In this document: positions 1 through 7,741 of the stretch, one piece after another
Position numbering within the stretch: the stretch's first letter is position 1
Layout of the letters: every line of letters starts with the position of its first letter
Assembly (NCBI GenBank): GCA_963789015.1
Contig: CAWBIU010000001.1
Coordinates: forward strand, 496,001 to 560,000
From: JAOPZW01 sp963789015
Lineage (GTDB): Bacteria; Actinomycetota; Thermoleophilia; Solirubrobacterales; Solirubrobacteraceae
Direction: 5' to 3'
DNA: 64,000 bases
Notes under the pieces: model-generated
Database searches by the model: none
Told to the model about the DNA's origin: nothing
The model's input: the letters and a program-made list of their open reading frames with translations, nothing else
Translations under genes and position numbers: made by a program

Positions 1-740
1 GGGCTCGGGACGCACACGCAGGCGCCGGCCTCCCAGGCCATGAAGAGGTCGAAGACCGACAGGTCGAAGGTCTGGTCGAACGTCTGCGAGAGGCGGTCGC
101 CGGGGCCGAACCCGTAGCGGTCGGCCATCACGTCGAGGAAGTGCAGGACGTTGTCGTGCGTCACGGGCACGCCCTTGGGGATGCCGGTGCTGCCCGAGGT
201 GAAGAGCAGGTACGCCGCCTCGAAGCCGAGCACGGGCGGCAGGCCGGCGAGCGGCGCCAGGCGCGCGACGTCGTCGGCGACGAGGACGCGCAGGCCGCCG
301 GCGTCGCCGGGCGCGGCCTGCGCGTGGGGCACGACGACGAGCGGCGGGCGCTCGAGGTCGCGCAGGACCGGCAGCAGCGCCTCGAGGTGCGCCTCGTCGG
401 CGAGCAGCGCGTCGAGGTCGGCGAGGCGCGCCATCATCTCGGTGCGCGGGCCCGGGAAGCGCGGGTTGAGCGGGACGAAGGTGGCTCCGGCGAACAGCGC
501 GGCCAGCGTGCCGAGGTAGGAGACCTCGCTGCGGTAGCCGAGGACCCCGACGCGCCGCGGGCGCGCGTCCAGGCCCTCCACGAGCGCGGCCGCCCACGTG
601 CGCGCGATGCCCTCCGCCTCGCCGTAGGACCACGTCCGCTTTCCGGCCACGAGCGCCGGCGCGTCCGGCGCCGCCGCGGCCCGGCGCAGGAAGCCGGTGC
701 GCAGCGAGCGGCCGTCCTGGGCGTCGAGCCCGAGCATCAT
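1..740 (-). CDS. AMP-dependent (amino)acyl synthetase / NRPS-type adenylation enzyme, partial
   Basis: The frame opens at ATG 740 and runs off the left edge, so only about 246 N-terminal residues are present. It carries the ATP-binding A3 motif LLFTSGSTGIPKGV at about residues 178-191 and the downstream FDLSVFDLF stretch (about 225-233) typical of amino-acid adenylation domains and DltA-like ligases. Such enzymes adenylate a carboxylic or amino acid and load it onto a carrier-protein thiol. The gene start overlaps the stop of the carrier-protein gene (ATGATG at 735-740), so the two are probably co-translated and partners. The substrate cannot be read because the specificity pocket lies beyond the window. 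Confidence 0.9.
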   Translation of the reverse strand, partial: MMLGLDAQDGRSLRTGFLRRAAAAPDAPALVAGKRTWSYGEAEGIARTWAAALVEGLDARPRRVGVLGYRSEVSYLGTLAALFAGATFVPLNPRFPGPRTEMMARLADLDALLADEAHLEALLPVLRDLERPPLVVVPHAQAAPGDAGGLRVLVADDVARLAPLAGLPPVLGFEAAYLLFTSGSTGIPKGVPVTHDNVLHFLDVMADRYGFGPGDRLSQTFDQTFDLSVFDLFMAWEAGACVCVPS

Positions 741-961
741 GCGGCCATCTCGACGTACTGGTGGATCGCCCCGACGGTGGTCAGCTCGACCATCTGCTCG
801 GCGTCGATCTCCGTGCCCAGCCGCTCCTCGAGCGCGAGCATGATCGACACGTGGCCGAGCGAGTCCCACTCGGCGACCTCGCCGAAGGACAGCTCGCGCG
901 TGACCTTCTTGAGCGGGATGCCGAGCGTGTCGGCGATGAGCTGCTCCACGTCGGCGCTCAC
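737..961 (-). CDS. Acyl/peptidyl carrier protein
   Basis: A 74-aa stand-alone carrier protein. The phosphopantetheine attachment site is Ser34 in EWDSLGHVSIML, the canonical D-S-L motif, followed by the usual amphipathic helix (ALEERLGTEI). It overlaps the upstream AAC(3)-like gene by 4 nt and the downstream adenylation gene by 4 nt, forming one minus-strand operon. The expected role is to carry the acyl or aminoacyl group activated by the adenylation enzyme. Size and motif are standard for type II carrier proteins such as DltC-like proteins. Confidence 0.92.
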   Translation of the reverse strand: MSADVEQLIADTLGIPLKKVTRELSFGEVAEWDSLGHVSIMLALEERLGTEIDAEQMVELTTVGAIHQYVEMAA

Positions 962-1851
962 GTCGCGCTCCCGCCCCGCGCCAGCGGGCCCGAGCGGTAG
1001 AAGATCCCCTCGTCCATGAGCCGGATGCAGCCGGCTATCAGCTCGTCGGCGCGCGTGGCCGACAGCCGCAGGCCCGCGGGCCGGATCGTGCGGATCACGC
1101 TGGAGCGGTGCAGCTCGCGCTCGACGCGGCGGATGTCACGGTCGAGGCCGCCGCGCAGCGGGTGCAGGTCGTACTCGAAGCTGCGCTCGCCGTCGGTCAC
1201 GGTCATCGTGATCGGCTCGCGGTCGAAGGCGTAGTCGTGCGCCGGCGGGTGCATCGCCTCGGCGCTGTGCAGGACCGTGAAGCCCGACCACAGGCGCACG
1301 CCGAGGCCGACGACGATCCCGTCGCGCTCCCGCATGCGCCAGAACGGGGAGTGCTCATCGAAGGAGTTGGCGCCCTCGTGGTGACCGGCGAGGAGCTCCT
1401 CGGCATGGCGCCCCCAGCCGGCGACCGGGTGGGTCGGGTGCAGGCTGCGGTACGTGCCCGGCGTGCGGCGGAAGACCTCGGTCATGAGCCCCATCTTGGA
1501 CGGCGTGCGGCGCCGGTCGAAGGTGCGGTGCTCATGTGCGTAGTCGATCTCCAGGCCCGAGAAGGGGAAGGTGGGGACGAGCAGCGTGCCGTCGGGGCCG
1601 AGCATCTCCTTGAGCAACGTGGTCAGCGCGCCCGCATTCACGTCGGGCGCGACATTGCCGACGTCGTTCATCGAGACGTGGACCATCACCGTCGCGCCGG
1701 GCACGACGCCGAGCTCGTCCAGGCGTCCGCGCAGCTCCTCCAGCGACAGCGTTCCCTGCACGCGGCGGCGCACCGGCTCGAGCCGGAACTGGGCCTTGCG
1801 CACCGGACCGCGCAGCCGGTCCCGGACGGCCTCCCCGAGCGCCGCCCTCAT
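958..1851 (-). CDS. AAC(3)-family N-acyltransferase (aminoglycoside 3-N-acetyltransferase fold)
   Basis: 297 aa, starting at ATG 1851 which overlaps the upstream stop by 4 nt (ATGA). Family hallmarks are VPTFPFSG, HPTHPVAGWG, the EHSPFWRMRERDGIVVGLGV stretch and a late LHSAEAMHPP segment, matching the AAC(3)/YokD fold that transfers acyl groups to amines. Because it sits directly upstream of a carrier protein and an adenylation enzyme in a polysaccharide region, I infer that it may move a carrier-bound (amino)acyl group onto an amino sugar, not give drug resistance. That role is inference; fold membership is supported by the motifs. Confidence 0.85.
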   Translation of the reverse strand: MRAALGEAVRDRLRGPVRKAQFRLEPVRRRVQGTLSLEELRGRLDELGVVPGATVMVHVSMNDVGNVAPDVNAGALTTLLKEMLGPDGTLLVPTFPFSGLEIDYAHEHRTFDRRRTPSKMGLMTEVFRRTPGTYRSLHPTHPVAGWGRHAEELLAGHHEGANSFDEHSPFWRMRERDGIVVGLGVRLWSGFTVLHSAEAMHPPAHDYAFDREPITMTVTDGERSFEYDLHPLRGGLDRDIRRVERELHRSSVIRTIRPAGLRLSATRADELIAGCIRLMDEGIFYRSGPLARGGSAT

Positions 1852-2984
1852 GCAGGCGCGACCTGCCCGGGGAAGCTCTTCTCGTCCACGCCGCGCAGCT
1901 CGAGCATCAGGCCGTCGAGGAAGAACTTCGCCGCCCAGTTCGGCGCGGCGAACGACATGTAGCGGCCCCACACGGGCTGTGCACCCGTGATCGCGCCGCG
2001 GGTCGGCTCGCCGTCGGCGCCGCGAAGCTGGCTGCGGGCGACGTCCGTGAGCAGGTCCCGCGCCGTCCGCTCGTAGCCCTCGCCGGGGAACATGCGCGCG
2101 AAGCGGTGCATGAGCACCGCCTGCTGGGCGTCGCCGGTGACGCAGCGCCAGGAGACCTCGGGCTTCCAGGCCTCGTCGTAGATGCCGGCCAGCCGGCGGC
2201 GCTCGCCGTAGTCGGCCACGAGGCGGTCGAGCGCCCGCCGGGCCGCCGTCAGGTAGCGCTCCTCCCCGGTGAAGGCGTGGACGCCGAGCAGCCCCTCGAT
2301 GACATAGGAGATCGCGTGCAGCGTCGGATTGTCGCCGATCCCGAAGGCGGTGTTGGCGAACCACCCGGCGTCGTTCTGCTGGGCGGCCGTCCAGTCGGCG
2401 TTGCGCCGCGCCGCGGCGACGAAGCGCTCCTCGCCGAGGACGGTGCCCGCATAGGCCATCGCCCACGAGCAGCGCACGTTGTACGCACATACGGGTGCGG
2501 ACGTGATCATCGACAGGTTGCGCCGCCACGCGCCGTCGGCATCCATGTCGTCCACGAGCCAGTCGGCCGCGCGGCGCGCCGAGGTCGCGTAGCGCTCGTC
2601 GCCGGTCGCCTCGTAGGCGGCGACCCATCCGAACAGCCCCTGGCCGGTGTTGAAGACGGCCGGGCCCCGCTCGGTGCCCAGCGCGCCGCTGAGGACGGCG
2701 CCGTCCTCCATCTGGATCGACGTCTCCCAGTCGGCCATGCGCAGCGCGCGCTCGCGCGCGCCGGGCTCGTCGAAGGCGTCGGCGTAGGTCAGGAACGTCG
2801 GGATGATGTAGCCCGTCGTCTCCGGATAGGAGCCCGACCACTGCCCGGTGAGCAGGTCGTAGAAGGCCGCGACGCCGGCGTCGGGCGTCGCGTCCTGCGC
2901 GGCGCACAGCCAGTCGTAGGTCGCGCGCGCGCTGTCCTCGAGCGTGAGCGTGCGGCCGCGACCGTCGCGGACCGAGTCCACCAC
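1848..2984 (-). CDS. Alpha/alpha-barrel protein of polysaccharide metabolism (VpsJ / six-hairpin glycosidase-like)
   Basis: About 378 aa from the GTG at 2984. The frame stays open upstream to about 3182, so the start is uncertain (TTG/CTG codons near 2994-3000 are alternatives). The sequence is a run of helix-pair repeats of the type GYIIPTFLTYADAF, GWVAAYEATGDERY, GLLGVHAFTGEERYL, characteristic of toroidal alpha/alpha barrels found in VpsJ-like exopolysaccharide proteins and glycoside hydrolases or epimerases. No signal peptide is obvious. It is the first gene of the operon leading to the AAC(3)-like gene. Catalytic residues cannot be assigned. Confidence 0.7.
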   Translation of the reverse strand: MVDSVRDGRGRTLTLEDSARATYDWLCAAQDATPDAGVAAFYDLLTGQWSGSYPETTGYIIPTFLTYADAFDEPGARERALRMADWETSIQMEDGAVLSGALGTERGPAVFNTGQGLFGWVAAYEATGDERYATSARRAADWLVDDMDADGAWRRNLSMITSAPVCAYNVRCSWAMAYAGTVLGEERFVAAARRNADWTAAQQNDAGWFANTAFGIGDNPTLHAISYVIEGLLGVHAFTGEERYLTAARRALDRLVADYGERRRLAGIYDEAWKPEVSWRCVTGDAQQAVLMHRFARMFPGEGYERTARDLLTDVARSQLRGADGEPTRGAITGAQPVWGRYMSFAAPNWAAKFFLDGLMLELRGVDEKSFPGQVAPA

Positions 2985-3152
2985 GGCACGTGCCAACAGC
3001 GCCTTGCGGCGGTTCGTCGCTAGCTGCCGAACGCGTGAGATTCGTCTTCCCCCCAACTGGGCCCACCCCGGGCCCGTCGTCCAGGAAAGATGAAGATCCC
3101 CGACGGGCGATGCGCCGGTCAACCCCCCGGACGGACGGTGTGTGCCTGCGCA

Positions 3153-3170
3153 CCCCGCCGTTCGGCGGGG
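3153..3170. other. GC hairpin in the divergent intergenic region
   Basis: A perfect 7-bp stem (CCCCGCC / GGCGGGG) closes a 4-nt loop (GTTC). It lies in the 249-bp gap (2985-3233) between the minus-strand alpha/alpha-barrel gene and the plus-strand methyltransferase gene. It has no U-tract, so it is not a classic terminator; it could be a leader hairpin. I see no clear promoter or riboswitch in the rest of this gap. Confidence 0.35.
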
Positions 3171-3233
3171 GAGAACCTGCACGCGGAGGTGCGAGATCTG
3201 GCAGGCTGCCTAGGCGGTGAGGGCACGGGGTCG

Positions 3234-4184
3234 ATGCGCTGGCAGCTGAAAGCGGCCGCACACGCCGCGCTGTCCGTCGCGCCCGGAAGCGCCCGGCTGC
3301 ACCGGCGATTGCAGGAGGCGGTGGGCACCGTCGGCCCCGAGGACGTCCTCGTCGAGCTCGAGCGCAAGTCGCGCTTCCTCGCCCGCCTCGAGCGGCACGG
3401 CGTCCGCCTGGAGGGCGCCACGGTGCTCGAGATCGGCACGGGCTGGCATCCCGTCCTACCCGCCCTGCTCGTGCTCCTCGGCGCAGGGCGCGTCGTCACC
3501 GTCGACCTGACGTGCTGGCTGAGCCCGCGCACGCTCGAGGACACGGCGGCCGGCATCGAGCAGGCTGCGGACCGCCTGGCCGGCGACCTCGGCATCGACG
3601 CCGGCTCGAGCCGCGACCTCGCCGCGCAGCTGCGCGAGGCGCTCACGGCCGGCGCCGACCCGCAGGAGGCGCTCGCCCGCATCGGCATCGAGGCGCGCTG
3701 GCCCGTCGACGCGCGCTCGAGCGGGCTGCCCGCGTCGAGTTGCGACTGCGTCCTGAGCTCGAACGTCCTCGAGCACGTGCCGCCGCGCGCGCTGCGCGCG
3801 ATGGCCGCCGACTGGGCGCGCGTCCTGCGCCCGGAGGGCGTCACCGCCCACCACGTCGACCCCGGCGACCACTTCACCACCGACCACCGCATCACGTCGG
3901 TGAACTTCCTGCGCTTCTCGCCGCGCGCGTGGCGCCTGATCGGCGCGGGCGGCGCCTACCACAACCGGCTGCGCTGCCCGGACTACCCGGCGCTGCTCGA
4001 GCACGCCGGCTTCGAGCTCGTCGCCGTCGACGTGGAGACCGACGAGGAGGCGCTGGTCGCGCTGCAGGCGGGCGCCGTCCGGCCGCACGCGACGTTCGCC
4101 CGCTACTCCGACGAGGAGCTCGCCGGCACGCTCGTCGACGTCATCGCGCGCCTCCCGGCGCGGGCGATGCACGCCGTCGCATAG
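3234..4184 (+). CDS. SAM-dependent methyltransferase
   Basis: 316 aa from ATG 3234. The class I methyltransferase motif I VLEIGTGWHPVLP lies near residues 64-76, followed by a VVTVDLTCWLS acidic strand and a later SSNVLEHVPPRALRAM segment, the usual post-motif III helix. The C-terminal part (FSPRAWRLIGAGGAYHNRLR) resembles methyltransferases of sugar or polysaccharide clusters. It lies nine bases before a GT4 glycosyltransferase, and its TAG stop forms the start of a putative -10 box for that gene. The substrate is unknown. Confidence 0.85.
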   Translation: MRWQLKAAAHAALSVAPGSARLHRRLQEAVGTVGPEDVLVELERKSRFLARLERHGVRLEGATVLEIGTGWHPVLPALLVLLGAGRVVTVDLTCWLSPRTLEDTAAGIEQAADRLAGDLGIDAGSSRDLAAQLREALTAGADPQEALARIGIEARWPVDARSSGLPASSCDCVLSSNVLEHVPPRALRAMAADWARVLRPEGVTAHHVDPGDHFTTDHRITSVNFLRFSPRAWRLIGAGGAYHNRLRCPDYPALLEHAGFELVAVDVETDEEALVALQAGAVRPHATFARYSDEELAGTLVDVIARLPARAMHAVA

Positions 4185-4187
4185 CCT
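4182..4187 (+). promoter_or_regulatory. Putative -10 box TAGCCT for a leaderless GT4 gene
   Basis: TAGCCT ends 6 nt before the GTG start at 4194, matching the actinobacterial TAnnnT -10 box. Its first three bases are the stop codon of the methyltransferase gene. No -35 hexamer is evident. Confidence 0.45.
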
Positions 4188-4193
4188 CGCGCC

Positions 4194-5288
4194 GTGGCCC
4201 GGGTCGTCCACCTCACGTCGGTCCATCATCCGGCCGACACGCGCATCTTCGCCAAGGAATGCCGGACGCTCGCGCGCGCCGGGCACGAGGTCACGCTCGT
4301 CGCTCCCGCGCCGCGCCCGGCCGAGGTCGACGGGATCGCGATCAGCGCCGTGCCGGAGGCGCGCGGGCGCCTGCAGCGGATGACCAAGACGGTGGCCGCG
4401 GTCCGCAGGCGGGCGCTCGAGCTCGACGCCGACCTCTACCACTTCCACGATCCGGAGCTCATGCCGCTCGGCGTCGAGCTGCGCCGCCGCGGGCGCGCGG
4501 TCGTCTACGACGTCCACGAGGACGCGCCGCGGGCGATGCTCACGAAGGCGTGGCTCCCCCGGTGGGGTCGCCGGCCGGTGGCGCGCGCCGTGGAGCTCGG
4601 CGAGCCGCTGGCGGCGCGCGGCATGTCGGCGATCGTCGCGGCCACGCCGACGATCGGCGCGCGCTTCGAGCGCCTCGGCCCGCCGACCGTCGTGGTCAAC
4701 AACTTCCCGGTCATCGGCGACCTGTCGCCGCCCGCGGACGACGCGGGCCCGCGCGAGCGGGCAGCGTGCTACGTCGGCGACATCAACCGCGTGCGCGGCG
4801 CCATCGAGATGGTCGACGCCGCGGGGCTGTCGGGCGTGCGGCTGCTGCTCGCCGGGCCGTTCTCCGAGCCGGGGCTGCGCGACGAGGCGGCGGCGCGCCC
4901 GGGCTGGGGCGAGGTCGAGGAGCTCGGGCGGATCACCCGGCCCGAGGTGGCAGCGATGTTCGCCCGCGCGCGCGCCGGGCTCGTCGTCCTGCACCCGGCC
5001 CCCAACCACGTCAACGGGCGCCCGAACAAGCTCTTCGAGTACATGTCGGCCGGCCTGCCCGTGATCGCCTCGCACTTCCCGCTGTGGCGCGAGATCGTCG
5101 AGGACGCGGCGTGCGGCATCTGCGTCGACCCGCTGGATCCCGCCGCCATCGCCGCGGCGATGCGCCGCCTGGCGGACGGCGACGAGGCGGCCGAGATGGG
5201 AGCGCGCGGCCGTGAGGCCGTCCAGAGCCGCTTCAACTGGGACAGCGAGGCCTCCAAGCTCGTCGAGCTCTACGCGCGCCTCACCTGA
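4194..5288 (+). CDS. Glycosyltransferase family 4
   Basis: 364 aa, GTG start. A typical GT-B two-domain enzyme: N-terminal HLTSVHHPADTRIFAKECRTL, then a C-terminal nucleotide-sugar domain with NGRPNKLFEYMSAGLPVIAS (about residues 276-295), which contains the conserved E of the EX7E-type motif. Related enzymes build capsule or exopolysaccharide on the cytosolic face. The 3' end overlaps the convergent GT2 gene by 8 nt. Donor and acceptor sugars are unknown. Confidence 0.9.
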   Translation: MARVVHLTSVHHPADTRIFAKECRTLARAGHEVTLVAPAPRPAEVDGIAISAVPEARGRLQRMTKTVAAVRRRALELDADLYHFHDPELMPLGVELRRRGRAVVYDVHEDAPRAMLTKAWLPRWGRRPVARAVELGEPLAARGMSAIVAATPTIGARFERLGPPTVVVNNFPVIGDLSPPADDAGPRERAACYVGDINRVRGAIEMVDAAGLSGVRLLLAGPFSEPGLRDEAAARPGWGEVEELGRITRPEVAAMFARARAGLVVLHPAPNHVNGRPNKLFEYMSAGLPVIASHFPLWREIVEDAACGICVDPLDPAAIAAAMRRLADGDEAAEMGARGREAVQSRFNWDSEASKLVELYARLT

Positions 5289-6321
5289 GCGCGCGGACGA
5301 TCGCCGCCAGCGCCCGCAGCGGCGGGCCGAAGGCCACGCAGCCGCGCAGGAAGCCCGCGCCCGCGGCGAGGTGCATCGTCGCCAGCACGGCGGGGACGGC
5401 GGCGGCGTCGCGCGCCGGGGCGCCGCGGCGCAGGGCCCACACGCCGGCTCCGAGCAGCACGCTGCCGTACAGGGCGATCCCGCCGCGCGCGAGGCGGCGC
5501 AGCGGTCGCGGGCTCGCGACGGCGAGGACGGCGGTGGCGGCCACGCCCGGCGGCAGGACGTGCGAGCGGCGCATGCTCTGCGGGTGGCGGCGACTCGTCT
5601 TCACGCGGTAGACGCCGTAGGCGAAGTACTGGCGCCACAGGCGCCGCAGGCTGCTCCGCGGGATGTAGTCGGCGGACATCTCGGGCAGGCACAGGATGCG
5701 CCCGCCCTCCGCGCGTATACGCGCGGCGAGCTCGAAGTCCTGGTCCACCGGCCAGCCTTCGTCCCAGCCGCCGTGACGCTCGAGGGTCGCCCGGCGCCAG
5801 ACGCCCGTGAAGCCCGTGTCGACCTCGAACTCGCCGCTCGTCGCGCGCCGGAACGCCGCGCCGCCGGTGCCCAGCGGCGTGCCCAGCGCCAGCGCGACGC
5901 GCCGCGACCACGTGTCCGTCCCGCGCGCGAGCTGCGGCCCGCTGACCCACTCGACGTCGCCGCGCCGCAGCCGCTCGACCCCGCGGGCGAGGTAGTCGGG
6001 CGGGTAGTGGGTGTGCGCGTCCATGCGCGCGACGTAGGTGCCGCGCGCGGCCCGAAGGGCGATGTTCAGCGCCTGCGGGGTGCGGCGGTACGGGTTGTCG
6101 AGGAACTGAACGTTCGGATCGGCGCCGGCGAGCTCGGCGAGGATGTCGCGCGTGCCGTCGTCCGAGCCGCCGTCGACGCAGATGATCTCGACGACGCCCG
6201 CGCCGCGCTGGGCGCGCATGGTCTCGACGGCGGACCGGATGTGGGCGCGCTCGTTGAGCGTGGGGACGAGGACGCTGACGTCCACCCCCGACCGGTCCTC
6301 GGCGTCCCCCTCCGTCCGCAC
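5281..6321 (-). CDS. Glycosyltransferase family 2 (ExoA-like)
   Basis: 346 aa, GTG start. The GT-A core is clear: VSVLVPTLNERAHI, CVDGGSDDGTRDIL, a DAHTHYPPDYL segment carrying the DxH metal site, and later DQDFELAARIR. The C-terminal third is hydrophobic (about residues 265-340), suggesting membrane association as in ExoA/ICA-type polysaccharide synthases. A TAGACT box (minus strand, 6331-6336) lies 9 nt before the start. It is divergent from the flippase gene at 6392, which supports a shared exopolysaccharide locus. Confidence 0.88.
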   Translation of the reverse strand: MRTEGDAEDRSGVDVSVLVPTLNERAHIRSAVETMRAQRGAGVVEIICVDGGSDDGTRDILAELAGADPNVQFLDNPYRRTPQALNIALRAARGTYVARMDAHTHYPPDYLARGVERLRRGDVEWVSGPQLARGTDTWSRRVALALGTPLGTGGAAFRRATSGEFEVDTGFTGVWRRATLERHGGWDEGWPVDQDFELAARIRAEGGRILCLPEMSADYIPRSSLRRLWRQYFAYGVYRVKTSRRHPQSMRRSHVLPPGVAATAVLAVASPRPLRRLARGGIALYGSVLLGAGVWALRRGAPARDAAAVPAVLATMHLAAGAGFLRGCVAFGPPLRALAAIVRALR

Positions 6322-6377
6322 AGGGCCGCGAGTCTAACCACGGACCGGGAGGTGGCCCGCCGGTTCCGGGCCGCCCC

Positions 6378-6383
6378 TAGAAT
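6378..6383 (+). promoter_or_regulatory. Putative -10 box TAGAAT for a leaderless flippase gene
   Basis: TAGAAT is one base from TATAAT and ends 8 nt before the GTG start at 6392. No Shine-Dalgarno sequence can fit between them, which fits a leaderless mRNA. Confidence 0.5.
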
Positions 6384-6391
6384 CGCCCGCG

Positions 6392-7741
6392 GTGGAGGTG
6401 GAGCTCGAGACCCCGAAGAGCGGCGAGGCCGGCGACATGAGCGCCGGCCCGGGAGTGGCCAAGGGCGGCGCGCAGATGTTCGCCTACCGCGTCGTCGAGC
6501 TCGGCGCGCAGGTGCTGATGATCGTCATCACGGCGCGGCTGCTCGAGCCCGCCGGCCGCGGCCTGTACGCGCTGGCCGCGCTCACCGCGATGCTGTGCGT
6601 GATCCCGCTCGGCGCCGTGTGGCTGGCCAACGCGTACGAGCTGGCGCGCGGCACGCTGACGCCGGGCGAGGTGCTCGGCTCGTCGATCGTGCTGTCGATC
6701 GTCGGCGGCGGCGCGACCGCGCTCGTCGCCTTCGCGATCGCGCCGTTCCTCGGCGACCGCTGGTGGGTCGTCGTCTTCCCGGCGGCGACGACGCCGTTCC
6801 TGCTCCTCGGTCGCTACGGCGACGGGCTCTTCCAGAGTCTCGGGCGCATCCACTCGGTCGGCATGATCACCCTGGCGCGGGTCGTCGTCCCGCTCGTCTT
6901 CATCACCGTCCCGCTGCTCGCCGGCGCCAGCGACCGCACGGCGATCGGCATCTGGGCCATCTCGATGATCGTCGTCACCGGGTTCATCTACGTGCCGCTG
7001 CGCCGCGCCGCCGGTCACCCCCGGCTCCCCCAGGACCGCGGCGTCTACGGACGGCTCATGCGCTTCGGGATGAAGCTGTCGCCCGCCACCGCCGGCCAGG
7101 TCGGCGCCTCGCGGGCCGGGCTCATCGTGCTCGCCGCGATGGTCTCGGCCTCGGCCGTCGGCGTGTACTCGGTCGCCGTCGCGGTCGGCGAGGTGCTCTA
7201 CCTGACCAGCCAGGCGCTGCAGGTCAGCACGCTGCGCGCGATCGGCGGCAGCGCCCGCGAGGCGTCGATCCGCCTGTCCGGGCGGGCGCTGCGCCACGCC
7301 GTGCTGCTCGCCCTGGTCGGCGGCGTGCTCGTGGTGCCGGCGGCGACCGTCGCGCTGCCGCTGATCGTCGGCGAAGGCTACGAGGACGTCCCGCTGCTGC
7401 TCGCCCTGCTCGTGCCCGGCATCATCGCCCAGGCCGGCGCGCTGACGCTGAACGGGTACTTCACCGTCCAGGCCGGGCGCCCGTGGGTCGTCACCCGCGC
7501 GACGCTCGTCATGGCCGTCCTGTCGCTCGTCGTCAGCGTCCCCGCTGTCGCCGTGCTCGGCATCTCCGGTGCCGCCGTCGGCGCGAGCGTGGCCAACATC
7601 GCCGGCGCGGTGATCATCGTGCACACCTTCCTGAGCGAGTCGGGGCTGCCCCTCAGCACGCTGCGGCCCGGCATGACCGAGCTCGCCGACTACCGCCAGC
7701 TGTCCCGGTCGCTGCTGCGCCGCGTGCGCCCCGCCTCGTGA
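6392..7741 (+). CDS. Polysaccharide flippase, Wzx/MATE-like (oligosaccharide translocase)
   Basis: 449 aa, almost entirely hydrophobic segments (about 12-14 expected), beginning with a GGAQMFAYRVVELGAQVLMIVITARLL stretch (split here as GGAQMFAYRVVELG then AQVLMIVITARLL) typical of polysaccharide biosynthesis C/Wzx proteins. The family moves lipid-linked repeat units across the membrane. The GTG start at 6392 is used because a TAGAAT box lies just upstream. The stop overlaps the next start as GTGA, so the deacetylase-like gene is probably co-translated. Confidence 0.87.
   Translation: MEVELETPKSGEAGDMSAGPGVAKGGAQMFAYRVVELGAQVLMIVITARLLEPAGRGLYALAALTAMLCVIPLGAVWLANAYELARGTLTPGEVLGSSIVLSIVGGGATALVAFAIAPFLGDRWWVVVFPAATTPFLLLGRYGDGLFQSLGRIHSVGMITLARVVVPLVFITVPLLAGASDRTAIGIWAISMIVVTGFIYVPLRRAAGHPRLPQDRGVYGRLMRFGMKLSPATAGQVGASRAGLIVLAAMVSASAVGVYSVAVAVGEVLYLTSQALQVSTLRAIGGSAREASIRLSGRALRHAVLLALVGGVLVVPAATVALPLIVGEGYEDVPLLLALLVPGIIAQAGALTLNGYFTVQAGRPWVVTRATLVMAVLSLVVSVPAVAVLGISGAAVGASVANIAGAVIIVHTFLSESGLPLSTLRPGMTELADYRQLSRSLLRRVRPAS

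Noticed and set aside
958..1851. Aminoglycoside resistance gene
   Set aside because: It belongs to the AAC(3) fold, but co-translation with a carrier protein and adenylation enzyme argues for a biosynthetic role.
3120..3230. Possible riboswitch before the methyltransferase (GGGGGAGAACC stretch)
   Set aside because: Apart from one 7-bp hairpin the conserved blocks of ydaO or other known classes are absent.
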